DNA from: Bacteroidales bacterium
GTDB taxonomy: Bacteria; Bacteroidota; Bacteroidia; Bacteroidales; F082
DNA length: 64,000 nt
Reading direction: 5' to 3'
Assembly: GCA_023229245.1 (NCBI GenBank)
Contig: JALNZU010000016.1
Span: forward strand, 1-64,000
The translations under genes and the position numbers were made by a program. Below, one piece after another: positions 1 to 7,798 of the stretch. The notes beneath the pieces were generated by a model that was not told the origin of the DNA, made no database searches, and saw only the letters and a list, made by a program, of their open reading frames with translations. Positions within the stretch are counted from its first letter, which is position 1, and each line of letters starts with the position of its first letter.

Positions 1-69
1 CCCTTTGATTGCTTCTAGGGCTACCTCAGCCTTGAAGGCTGAACTGAATTTTCGACGATGTTTTTTCAT
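1..69 (-). CDS. IS3-family transposase OrfA, N-terminal 23 residues (runs off window)
   Basis: Read from position 69 leftward the frame gives MKKHRRKFSSAFKAEVALEA and continues past the window edge. This is the usual start of the helix-turn-helix OrfA of IS3-group elements: basic N-terminus, then an F-K-x-x-V-A-L-E-A-I helix. A candidate terminal repeat lies 31-55 bp upstream of the start codon, as expected for the left end of such an IS. The rest of the element is outside the window, so completeness cannot be judged. Confidence 0.75.
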   Translation of the reverse strand, partial: MKKHRRKFSSAFKAEVALEAIKG

Positions 70-99
70 AGGACGTAAAATTAATAAAGTTAATTTATC

Positions 100-124
100 T
101 GTCCAGTTTTTCTAGACCAGCTCA
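100..124 (-). mobile_element. Probable terminal inverted repeat of the IS3-type element
   Basis: On the minus strand the sequence begins TGAGCTGGTCTAGAAAAACT and continues to GGACA just ahead of the OrfA start. IS3-family ends begin with TG and have this kind of 25-bp terminal repeat. The partner end is not in the window, so the element boundary is inferred. Confidence 0.5.
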
Positions 125-261
125 CAATATCTATACAAAAAAGAGATTAATTCCATTTTATTATTATTTTTGACAAGTGTTCCAAACATTATGAAATCAA
201 ACGGTTATGAAACAGTCAAATCAACTTGTAAATCTATTTTCTAAGATAAACATAGTAGCTG

Positions 262-280
262 ATAGCCCGTAGGGCTTATA
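262..280 (+). repeat. Left REP palindrome (type A) flanking the tyrosine transposase
   Basis: ATAGCCCGTAGGGCTTATA is a short imperfect palindrome (AGCCC/GGGCT). It is 51 bp upstream of the Y1 transposase gene and matches the unit of the large array at 982-2160. An inverted relative sits just behind the gene at 823-843, so the transposase is bracketed by oppositely oriented REP units. Confidence 0.7.
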
Positions 281-331
281 TGTAAATCAAATATTTCTTT
301 TTTTTCGTCAGGACATAAACAACATTAAGAT

Positions 332-802
332 ATGGCAAACACATACACCCAATTATTCATTCAATTCGTATTTGCTGTGCAAAACCGACGATGCAGTATC
401 AAACTCAACTGGGAAGATGATTTGTATAAATATATCAACGGCATCATACTGAAAAACGGTCATAAATTGTATTGTATCAATGGAATGCCCGATCATATTC
501 ACATTTTGGTAAGTATGAACCCAACACAATCACCTTCTGACCTGATGTATCATGTTAAGAGGAGCTCCTCAATGTGGATAAACAAACATAAACTTACTAA
601 AGTTCATTTTTCTTGGCAAGATGGATTTGGTGCCTTTTCACTAGGAAAAGCTCAATTACAAGAAAAAATAAGATATATCGAAAACCAGAAAGAGCATCAT
701 AAGGTGGTTTCCTTCAGAGAAGAATATGTACGATTTTTGGAAGAATATGATATTCAATATGATGAAAGATATATTTTTAAACCTTTAGACGAAAACGAAT
801 AA
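332..802 (+). CDS. IS200-like / REP-associated Y1 tyrosine transposase
   Basis: The 156-residue protein has the HUH motif (H55-I-H57 in MPDHIHILV) and a catalytic tyrosine candidate Y115 with Q119 in RYIENQKEHHK. This is the Y1 single-strand transposase fold of IS200/IS605 TnpA and of RAYT proteins. Length and both active-site motifs are complete, so it looks functional. No TnpB or accessory gene is next to it. Instead it is flanked by inverted short palindromes of the same family that forms the neighbouring array, the arrangement expected of a RAYT that mobilises REPs. Whether it belongs phylogenetically to RAYTs or to plain IS200 TnpA cannot be settled here. Known Y1 enzymes nick beside hairpins in single-stranded DNA; action on these palindromes is inference. 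Confidence 0.88.
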   Translation: MANTYTQLFIQFVFAVQNRRCSIKLNWEDDLYKYINGIILKNGHKLYCINGMPDHIHILVSMNPTQSPSDLMYHVKRSSSMWINKHKLTKVHFSWQDGFGAFSLGKAQLQEKIRYIENQKEHHKVVSFREEYVRFLEEYDIQYDERYIFKPLDENE

Positions 803-822
803 CAGGAAAGACAATAACATGG

Positions 823-2160
823 TGTATGCCCTGACGGGCAATGATTTACCATCGTAATGGCATTCTATATTGATATGTATGCCCTAACGGGCAATGGATT
901 TTTGATTTAATGATGATTTCTATTGAAATGTATGCCCTGACGGGCAATAGCCTTTTTTTCAGCAAGATGTGAATTTGTAGGATAGCCCGTAGGGCTTACA
1001 TATCAATAGAACATAGAATTTAGAAGATGATGTTGATAGCCCGTAGGGCTTACACATCCCAATGGATTTGATTGCGACGATAGGCATTCAAGAAAATCCA
1101 AAAAACAAAAATTCTAATTGTTTTATTGAACATGGTGTATGCCCTAACAGGCAATGTTTTGGCTGAATTCGTGCGTTCGTCAATAGCCCGTAGGGCTTAC
1201 ACATCAATAGAACATTGAATTCCGAAGATGAAATTAATAGCCCGTAGGGCTTACATATCCATAGAACATAGAATTTAGAAGACGATGTTGATAGCCCGTA
1301 GGGCTTACACATCAATAGAATATTGAATTTAGAAGATGAAATCGATAGCCCGTAGGGCTTACATATCAATAGAACATAGAATTCAGAAGATGAAATTGAT
1401 AGCCCGTAGGGCTTACATATCAATAGCACATAGAATTCCGAAGATGAAATTAATAGCCCGTAGGGCTTGCATATCCATAGAACATAGAATTCCGAAGATG
1501 AAATTAATAGCCCGTAGGGCTTACATATCAATAGAACATAGAATTTAGAAGACGATGTTGATAGCCCGTAGGGCTTACACATTCCAACGGATTTGATTGC
1601 GATGATAAACATTCAAGAAAATCCCAAAATCAAAAATTCTAATTGATTTTTGAACATGGTGTATGCCCTAACGGGCAATGGATTTTTGATTTAATGATGA
1701 TTTCTATTGAAATGTATGCCCTAACGGGCAATAGCCTTTTTTTTCAGCAAGATGTGAATTCGCAGAATAGCCCGTAGGGCTTACATATCAATAGCACATA
1801 GAATTCCGAAGATGAAATTAATAGCCCGTAGGGCTTACACATCAATAGAATATTGAATTTAGAAGATGAAATCGATAGCCCGTAGGGCTTGCATATCCCA
1901 TAGAATATTGGATTCAGAAGATGAAATTAATAGCCCGTAGGGCTTGCACATCCCAACGGATTTTATTGCGATGATAAACATTCAAGAAAATCCAAAAAAA
2001 TAAAAATTCTAAATATTTTTTTGAACATGGTGTATGCCCTAACGGGCAATGTTTTGGCTGAATTCGTACGTTCGTCAATAGCCCGTAGGGCTTACATATC
2101 AATAGAACATAGAATTTAGAAGATGATGTTGATAGCCCGTAGGGCTTACACATTCCAACG
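823..2160. repeat. REP/BIME-like array: about 16 type-A and 7 type-B palindromes
   Basis: Type A is ATAGCCCGTAGGGCTTACA followed by an AT-rich spacer. Type B is TGTATGCCCTAACGGGCAAT, whose reverse complement resembles type A, so the array holds the same palindrome in both orientations. Type-A units begin at 982, 1036; 1183, 1237, 1291, 1345, 1399, 1453, 1507, 1561; 1767, 1821, 1875, 1930; 2078, 2132, almost all exactly 54 bp apart. Type-B units (near 825, 878, 931, 1138, 1662, 1715, 2031) are spaced 53 bp inside clusters. Conserved spacers with ATTCAAGAAAATCC join A clusters to B clusters. The 54-bp (18-codon) period creates long spurious frames on both strands; I see no real gene here. Confidence 0.9.
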
Positions 2161-2259
2161 GATTTGATTGCGACGATAGGCGTTCAAGAAAATCCAAAAA
2201 ATAAAAAAATCCGATCTCATACAATGGACCGGATTGTCACCTTATCTAAAATTTATTGA

Positions 2260-2760
2260 TCAGATAAATTCCTTTTTAAGCTGTGCCACCCATTTCTTCA
2301 CCCTATCATCTGTCATATCTTTTTGGTGATGGTCGTCTAACGCAAGACCTACAAATTGATCGTTACGCTCAGCAAGCGAGAAATAATAATCATATCCTTT
2401 AGTAGGCCAGTATCCTACAACCACCGATTTATCAGGTAAGCGACAATATAAAGTACCTAATCCATCCACAAAACTTTCGGGATAATCAGCCTGATCGCCC
2501 AACCCAAACAAAGCTATCTTTTTCCCGCTGAAGTCAATATCTGCAAGACTATCGATGAAATCTTCCCAATCGTCTTGCATCCCACCAATCCCCCATGCGG
2601 AGGTACCAAAAATCAAATTACTAAATCCGGCAATCATTTCAGTAGTAGCTTCCTTGATATTGTGCAGCTCTGCTTTATCACCAAGCAACTCTTTTATTTT
2701 CTCAGCTGCTTTTCGGGTACTCCCAGAAGTGGAGCCGTAAAAGATTCCCACAGTTTCCAT
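2260..2760 (-). CDS. fldA: Flavodoxin
   Basis: A 166-residue long-chain flavodoxin, the FMN-binding single-electron carrier. The N-terminus METVGIFYGSTSGSTRKAAE holds the phosphate-binding loop (G-S-T-S-G-S-T), and the FMN-flanking segments GTSAWGIGGMQDDW and ALFGLGDQADYPESFVDG are clear. A longer frame continues upstream, but the start at 2760 is preferred. It begins exactly at the family N-terminus, and a good promoter (TACTTTTG with TTG 19 bp further upstream, read on the minus strand) lies 36 bp ahead of it. The gene is monocistronic and tail-to-head with the LuxR gene upstream. Confidence 0.95.
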   Translation of the reverse strand: METVGIFYGSTSGSTRKAAEKIKELLGDKAELHNIKEATTEMIAGFSNLIFGTSAWGIGGMQDDWEDFIDSLADIDFSGKKIALFGLGDQADYPESFVDGLGTLYCRLPDKSVVVGYWPTKGYDYYFSLAERNDQFVGLALDDHHQKDMTDDRVKKWVAQLKKEFI

Positions 2761-2795
2761 ATATCTCTTATTTATATTGATTCTAAATTCAGCCG

Positions 2796-2825
2796 CAAAA
2801 GTACAATTATTCTGAATATCATCAA
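2796..2825 (-). promoter_or_regulatory. Bacteroidota-type promoter of the flavodoxin gene
   Basis: On the minus strand a TTG (complement of 2823-2825) and a TACTTTTG -7 box (complement of 2796-2803) are 19 bp apart. This matches the -33 TTG / -7 TAnnTTTG consensus of this phylum and fixes the flavodoxin start at 2760. Confidence 0.65.
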
Positions 2826-2973
2826 GGTATTGCTTCCCTGAAAACCTAAGGTGTATGCCACCTATCTCACAACATGCCTGACTTAGTATTTTGCAGACTG
2901 ATACGTAACACCTCAGAGCTACAATTTGTTGAATATTGAACAAGGTATGTCGGATAGCAACATTTGTGTAGGT

Positions 2974-3579
2974 TCAGAGGGGCCCTTTAAGTTGTTCGGC
3001 GCTAATGAGTTTATGCAGGATGGCGTATACTGTCAGACCTGATACAGTTTTGATGCCTAATTTTCGTGTAATATTTTTCCTATGTGTCATCACTGTATGT
3101 ATGCTGATAAACAGTTTCTCGCTGATCTCGTTATTGGTATAGCCTAAAGCCACGTACTTCAACACATCTGTTTCACGTTCGCTCAGGGCGCCTTCATCGG
3201 CTTTGTTACGCAGCCCTATCCGGTTGATGACTGTTTCCATCAATGCGATCAGTTCGGTTCGGGGGGCACATACGTTCATGACATAGTCGAACTGAGCTGC
3301 TAATGCATGATTCGGTATTTTCTGGGTTAATGCGATCCAGATCACAGTATGCTGCTGGAAGCCAGTACGGTTGATTATCATCCCTTCGGGTAATAGCTCA
3401 GGGTTGATCAGGATGAGATTTGCTTTACTCTTGCTAATTATCTTAGGTAGCTTGTCAAGCTTCGTATTGATCTCTTCCATACGAAAGCTCACACCCATCT
3501 GACTGAGCAAGGTTTTAAGTCCTTCGCGTAATAGGAACGAAGACTCTGCAACGAACACTTGTAACACTTCCATCGTCAT
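2974..3579 (-). CDS. LuxR/NarL-type regulator with degenerate receiver
   Basis: A 201-residue protein. Residues about 5-120 resemble a response-regulator receiver (FVAESSFLLREGLKTLL at the start), but the phospho-acceptor region reads NLILINPEL, with no Asp at the expected place. The C-terminus (about 133-195) is a clear LuxR HTH: LSERETDVLKYVALGYTNNE, then the recognition helix around SIHTVMTHRKNITRKLG. It lies 11 bp behind the hemerythrin-like gene and almost surely shares its transcript. With no phosphorylation site it may sense through another route or act constitutively. The second ATG (two codons in) is an equally good start. Confidence 0.85.
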   Translation of the reverse strand: MTMEVLQVFVAESSFLLREGLKTLLSQMGVSFRMEEINTKLDKLPKIISKSKANLILINPELLPEGMIINRTGFQQHTVIWIALTQKIPNHALAAQFDYVMNVCAPRTELIALMETVINRIGLRNKADEGALSERETDVLKYVALGYTNNEISEKLFISIHTVMTHRKNITRKLGIKTVSGLTVYAILHKLISAEQLKGPL

Positions 3580-3590
3580 AGCAGCAAAGA

Positions 3591-4322
3591 TTAGGGCGTT
3601 TCAGACAACGCTTTCTCCATTTCTTCCACTATGGGAACGAGTATCATATTTTCTATATGGCAATGGTTATTCAGGTCTAACTCAAGCTCAAACAAATCGT
3701 GTAGTATCACGTTCAGCAGACGGCTGTCGCGAGGCGCAGGCAAGTATTTAATGATAATATTTTTCAGGTCGAAAAGCTTTTCTTCTATATCCCCATGCTC
3801 TTCTTCATATTCTGCAATAGAATATTTCTTCAGATATCCGGTAAGCTCTTCTTTGCTGATCTTCTGTTTTAAATATTTTTCTAAAGCGATGGCATACGGA
3901 TACACCATAGTTTCCTCAATTTGAATATGTTGGGTAAGCTCTGCCTTATACTGTTGAAAAAAGTCGGACAGCAGCTGCTTGCTTTCTTCTTCTAACACAT
4001 TGTCGCTCAGAAGCCTGTCAATATAGCTCTCTATTTCAGGCACTTTAAATTCTAAATAATACTGGTGTGTTTTATGCAGGTAATCTACCAACATATTAGC
4101 TTTGATTTTCAACAGGTTCTGCAGCGGGAAGTAAGATCTGTTGTGATACGTATTGATCAGGTCTAAAAAAAAGTTCAGGTCAACCTGATGTTCTTTGCAT
4201 ACCACTTCGACCGACTTCTCGCCAAATCCAAGCTGTATCCCAAAGCGGTTGATCACATGGAGCAGATGATGATTCATATGGATCACCTCTACCATCTTCA
4301 TATCTTTATTGATAAGCATCAT
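3591..4322 (-). CDS. Hemerythrin-like HHE protein with ScdA-type N-terminus (RIC/DnrN-like)
   Basis: A 243-residue protein. Residues about 15-55 look like the ScdA N-terminal domain, though the usual Cys pair is replaced by a single Cys (VVCKEHQVD). The rest is an HHE helical bundle with candidate iron ligands in YLHKTHQYY, HIQIEETMVYP, EEEHGDIEEKL, ILHDLFELELD and NHCHIENMILVP. ScdA/YtfE/DnrN proteins repair Fe-S clusters damaged by NO or peroxide. This one is a relative rather than a strict orthologue. It is first in a two-gene unit with the LuxR regulator, which suggests a stress sensor/regulator pair. A -7-like TACATTTG lies upstream on the minus strand at 4348-4355. Confidence 0.8.
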   Translation of the reverse strand: MMLINKDMKMVEVIHMNHHLLHVINRFGIQLGFGEKSVEVVCKEHQVDLNFFLDLINTYHNRSYFPLQNLLKIKANMLVDYLHKTHQYYLEFKVPEIESYIDRLLSDNVLEEESKQLLSDFFQQYKAELTQHIQIEETMVYPYAIALEKYLKQKISKEELTGYLKKYSIAEYEEEHGDIEEKLFDLKNIIIKYLPAPRDSRLLNVILHDLFELELDLNNHCHIENMILVPIVEEMEKALSETP

Positions 4323-4355
4323 ATTTACAGCTAAAAATTTCCTGATGCAAATGTA

Positions 4356-5456
4356 TCAAATCCTTTTCAACCAATGGTGAATATGTGTTTCTAACACAGA
4401 CGGCTGTTTTGGATAGCTGAAAGGCTGTGTTGAAGCATATTGCAGCACCTTATCCAACTGAAAATCAGCTTGGGACACCTTTTGAAAAACAGCTTTTCGA
4501 TGCAGCCGATCCGCTAGATACTCTTGTTCACTTTGTCCGGGTGTAGGAATCAAAGTTGCTGTACGGCCAAGGCTTATCAGGTCCATAATAGTTGAATATC
4601 CTGCCCGGGCAATGATGTATTTTGCACCTGATATCAATCCTGCAAGTTCTGTATCATCCGTATGATTGATCATTCGAATATGTGAGGGCAGCTCTGGTAT
4701 TTCGGTATGCTCCGGCAAGCCTCTGAGTATTGTTGCTTGTTGGGTTGACGACCTAAGCTGGTTGAGGACGATATTTTCGAGTATCGTCCTTTGTGGCTCG
4801 GGGCCCGACAGCAGTACTAACAATCCTTGCTCTGCGTGGAAATGCAGTCCGCTGCCATAGTTTTCAAAGCGGCTCAGCAAGCCTATATAATAAAATCGTC
4901 CTTTCTTTGGCAGTGGAGACGAAAGTCGTCCGGCTAAATTATCAGCTGCGTCATAGTCGGGTATCCAGCATTCACTATAATTTTTTATGATACGATGGTG
5001 CATATGATCGGCTATGGGACGTAGAAATCCCAATCCGGAAGGGAGTACCAAATGCAGCTGATGGGTGATATATACCGAGGGTATTTCCTTGCTGAAAGCT
5101 CCAAAGCGATTGTCGGATATGATCGCATCCGCTTGAGTTGTTTTGACTATGCTATCTGTTTTCTTACGGTCGTTATGGTAGGAGCTTATAAAATCGGGTG
5201 TCTGGCTTGCCAATTTCAAAAACTGGTGGTTAGCTGTCGCATAACGCGGTTCATGAGATGGAAACCGGATAAAGTCTGATCCGGGAAATTGCCGGACAAG
5301 AAAAGCAAGCGGCCTGCCATCAGCGGCTATAACGACTTTTTGCCGCCTGTTCAGCAATTCCTGTATCACAGGAACTAACCGGGTTGCATGACCTATGCCC
5401 CAGTTGAGCGGACAGACAAGTATGGTTTTTGAACTAGCCACAGCTTTTTTAGTCAA
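4356..5456 (-). CDS. MurG/GT28-like glycosyltransferase
   Basis: About 366 residues. The N-terminal Rossmann half begins ILVCPLNWGIGHATRLVPVI, with the G-x-G-H glycine/histidine loop typical of GT-B enzymes of the MurG/MGT group. The C-terminal half contains LLVLLSGPEPQRT and the nucleotide-sugar loop IARAGYSTIMDLISLGRTAT plus LIPTPGQSEQEYLA. It should transfer a sugar from a UDP donor to a lipid or similar acceptor; the acceptor is unknown. The long frame starts with TTG at 5456, and a GTG five codons inside is a possible alternative, so the start is uncertain. It is divergent from the phosphodiesterase gene at 5823. Confidence 0.82.
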   Translation of the reverse strand: MTKKAVASSKTILVCPLNWGIGHATRLVPVIQELLNRRQKVVIAADGRPLAFLVRQFPGSDFIRFPSHEPRYATANHQFLKLASQTPDFISSYHNDRKKTDSIVKTTQADAIISDNRFGAFSKEIPSVYITHQLHLVLPSGLGFLRPIADHMHHRIIKNYSECWIPDYDAADNLAGRLSSPLPKKGRFYYIGLLSRFENYGSGLHFHAEQGLLVLLSGPEPQRTILENIVLNQLRSSTQQATILRGLPEHTEIPELPSHIRMINHTDDTELAGLISGAKYIIARAGYSTIMDLISLGRTATLIPTPGQSEQEYLADRLHRKAVFQKVSQADFQLDKVLQYASTQPFSYPKQPSVLETHIHHWLKRI

Positions 5457-5604
5457 AAGTAGGGAAAAACAGCAAAGCAGGAAACAGATTTACTCGACGA
5501 ACTGATAAGGATCAGAATAAGATACCAGCGTTTACTTATTTTTAAGTTTCAGTACCCTGAAAACGAAATTGTTATAAAAACAAAGTATCCTTGAAAAGCT
5601 TTTA

Positions 5605-5636
5605 TTGGGCAAACTAAGGTATTTAATCTATTTTTG
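5605..5636 (+). promoter_or_regulatory. Promoter in the divergent region 5457-5822
   Basis: TTG at 5605-5607 and TATTTTTG at 5629-5636, spaced 21 bp, fit the phylum consensus. Transcription would begin near 5643, leaving about 180 nt of leader before the phosphodiesterase start. Nothing else is recognisable in this 366-bp gap. Confidence 0.5.
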
Positions 5637-5822
5637 AACTGTGTTAAAATTATGATAGAATGGGAAACGATCCTCTCGTTTGTTTACGTACTGAGCTAAG
5701 GCTTATAAAATTGAGTATCACCGCGTTAACAGTAACTTTCATACATATCAAACACAATAATTCCGATACCTATAATATACTCACTTATACGTGAGAGCAT
5801 GCCACTAACTAAATGATCAACG

Positions 5823-7040
5823 ATGAAAAAGCTATCATTTCTTATACTTGTGTCGGGCATACTTCTAAATGCCTGTACGACTACAAGCACGTCAACGCAC
5901 GACCATTATTTAGTCGTTTTATCTTTGGACGGGTTCCGTTGGGACTATGCTAATTTTAGCTCCACCCCTGTTTTAGATTCTATTGCAGCTCATGGTGTGA
6001 AAGCCGAGAGGATGATCCCCAGCTTCCCGACTACTACTTTTGCCAATCATTATACGATGGCTACCGGTCTTTATCCCGACCATCACGGCATTATACACAA
6101 CTATTTTTATGCCCCCGATTTAGATGCAGTATTCAACGAATTCGGCCAGCGCCATACGATAGAAGACAGGCGCTTTTATGGTGGTGAGCCTATATGGGTG
6201 ACAGCCGAAAAGCAAGGCATGAAAACAGCTACCTGCTTCTGGGTGGGCAGCGAATCCGATGTACAAGGTATCAGACCAAGCTATTGGAAACCGTATGAAC
6301 ACCATATGCCTTATTCCGATCGCATTGACACGGTGATGTATTGGCTTCAGCTTCCGCCAGAGCAAAGGCCAAAGCTGATCATGTGGTATATTGACGAACC
6401 CGATTCCAAAGGTCATGAATGGGGCCCCGAAAGCGACAGCATACCTGAGTTGATAAGCCAGTTAGACAGCTTATTAGGGGTATTTATTAACCGGATGAAC
6501 CAGCTGCCTCACGCCAAAGAAATCAACTTTATGGTAGTTTCCGACCATGGCATGGCACAGTTGGACAAAGAACGACAGCTCTTGCTCGACCATTATATTG
6601 ATACTAGCCTGATCAATAAGTTCAGTGGAGGTAATCCGGTAATGAGCCTACAAGTCAAGGAAGGAAAAGCTGATGAACTAATCGATCAGCTGAACCAGGT
6701 GCCACACATACACTATTGGAAACATGGCGAATTACCGGCTCATTTGAATTTCGGCACCCACGAACGCACACTTGATTTTACTGTTTCAGCCTCCGATGGA
6801 TACAGCTTATTTTGGTCGTGGAGGATATCAAACAGCAAAGGCGCTCATGGCTATGACCCTTCCAACCCTGATATGCACACTATTTTTTATGCCATAGGGC
6901 CTGACTTCAAGCAAGGCTATGCAAAAAAACCATTTCAGAATATTCATCTATATCCACTGATGGCACAGTTGCTCAGCCTTCAGCCGGCAGATACCGACGG
7001 AAGTATAGATTCGATCAGCGACATACTGCTGTCAAACTAA
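5823..7040 (+). CDS. NPP-type nucleotide pyrophosphatase/phosphodiesterase lipoprotein
   Basis: A 405-residue alkaline-phosphatase-superfamily enzyme. The lipoprotein signal ends LLNAC with lipid-attachment Cys18, so it should sit in the periplasm or outer membrane. Metal and catalytic elements of ecto-nucleotide pyrophosphatases are all visible: D36 in LSLDGFRWD, the nucleophile Thr72 in FPTTTFANHYT, DEPDSKGHEWGP, VSDHGM and HGYD near residue 345. The family hydrolyses phosphodiester or pyrophosphate bonds of nucleotides or lipid head groups; the substrate here is unknown. It is followed 35 bp later by the PAP2 phosphatase, suggesting a joint role in phosphate-ester salvage or lipid-carrier recycling. 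Confidence 0.92.
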   Translation: MKKLSFLILVSGILLNACTTTSTSTHDHYLVVLSLDGFRWDYANFSSTPVLDSIAAHGVKAERMIPSFPTTTFANHYTMATGLYPDHHGIIHNYFYAPDLDAVFNEFGQRHTIEDRRFYGGEPIWVTAEKQGMKTATCFWVGSESDVQGIRPSYWKPYEHHMPYSDRIDTVMYWLQLPPEQRPKLIMWYIDEPDSKGHEWGPESDSIPELISQLDSLLGVFINRMNQLPHAKEINFMVVSDHGMAQLDKERQLLLDHYIDTSLINKFSGGNPVMSLQVKEGKADELIDQLNQVPHIHYWKHGELPAHLNFGTHERTLDFTVSASDGYSLFWSWRISNSKGAHGYDPSNPDMHTIFYAIGPDFKQGYAKKPFQNIHLYPLMAQLLSLQPADTDGSIDSISDILLSN

Positions 7041-7075
7041 TTGCATTCATTATATATATGGAGTAAATCTCACTT

Positions 7076-7699
7076 ATGTACCTTTCCATACTGAAACCTT
7101 TAGCGCCTTATTTTTTGTTGCTATCCATGGCGTTCTCTTTTTCTTCTTCCTGGCAGCAAAAAGATGCCGAATGGTTGCATGCGATCAACCAAAGCCGGTA
7201 CAAGGCGTTGGATACCGTATATATAGTCGTCAGTAAAACCGCTGGTCCATTAGCTATAGGCTTACCCCTGCTGCTGTTAGCCGTATCATATGCGAAAAGA
7301 AGTAAGCCACTCAGACGAAAAACCATTTTTCTAATCATCTCCGTAGCATCAGCCGCTGCTTTGACCAATATCCTGAAGTACCTCATCAACCGTCCTCGTC
7401 CTTTCGACAGTTATGAGTTCATTGAAAAGTTAGGCTCGGCCGGTAGTCCATCTTTTCCTTCGGGGCACACCTCCGACGCCTTTGCATTGGCTATGGCATT
7501 AAGTTTAGCTTTTCCACGCCGGTCGGTTGTGATCATCAGTTTTCTCTGGGCTGCTCTGATGGCTTATACCCGAATGAGTCTCGGAGTACATTATCCGTCG
7601 GATGTAGTGGCAGGAGCAGCTATAGGAGTTATTTCAGCTGTATCGGCATTCTTGTTCCTTCGCCTACGATGGGCTAAGAAACAGAGTAATAACAGCTAA
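7076..7699 (+). CDS. PAP2-superfamily membrane phosphatase
   Basis: A 207-residue integral membrane protein with several hydrophobic segments and the three acid-phosphatase motifs: KYLINRPRP from about K101, the PSGH motif at 128-131, and TRMSLGVHYPSD with H172 and D176. Such enzymes dephosphorylate undecaprenyl pyrophosphate, phosphatidic acid or lipid A phosphates. A lipid-carrier phosphatase would fit the nearby polysaccharide locus, but substrate cannot be read from sequence. Confidence 0.9.
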   Translation: MYLSILKPLAPYFLLLSMAFSFSSSWQQKDAEWLHAINQSRYKALDTVYIVVSKTAGPLAIGLPLLLLAVSYAKRSKPLRRKTIFLIISVASAAALTNILKYLINRPRPFDSYEFIEKLGSAGSPSFPSGHTSDAFALAMALSLAFPRRSVVIISFLWAALMAYTRMSLGVHYPSDVVAGAAIGVISAVSAFLFLRLRWAKKQSNNS

Positions 7700-7732
7700 G
7701 TAAGCAGCTGATGTGATATTTTTTTTCTATCG

Positions 7733-7764
7733 TTGCAAACGATTGCGGAATTAGCTTATTTTTG
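7733..7764 (+). promoter_or_regulatory. Promoter of the GAPDH-like gene
   Basis: TTG at 7733-7735 and TATTTTTG at 7757-7764 with 21 bp between, 35 bp ahead of the start codon at 7799. A good phylum-type promoter. Confidence 0.65.
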
Positions 7765-7798
7765 TGCGTATTCTCAAACCTAAACTAACCAGGCAATC

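Noticed and set aside
1088..1612. Long minus-strand frame of repeated CKPYGL...SSSEFYVL units
   Set aside because: It is the 54-bp REP array read as codons; the period is 18 codons and frames open on both strands (also 1336-1548 and 1914-2153). No start signal and no family.
820..2220. CRISPR array
   Set aside because: Regular 53/54-bp spacing, but the conserved part is a palindrome with similar, not unique, spacers, both orientations occur, and no cas genes are present.
2761..2943. 61-codon N-terminal extension of the flavodoxin
   Set aside because: It crosses the promoter at 2796-2825, and the flavodoxin family N-terminus begins at 2760.
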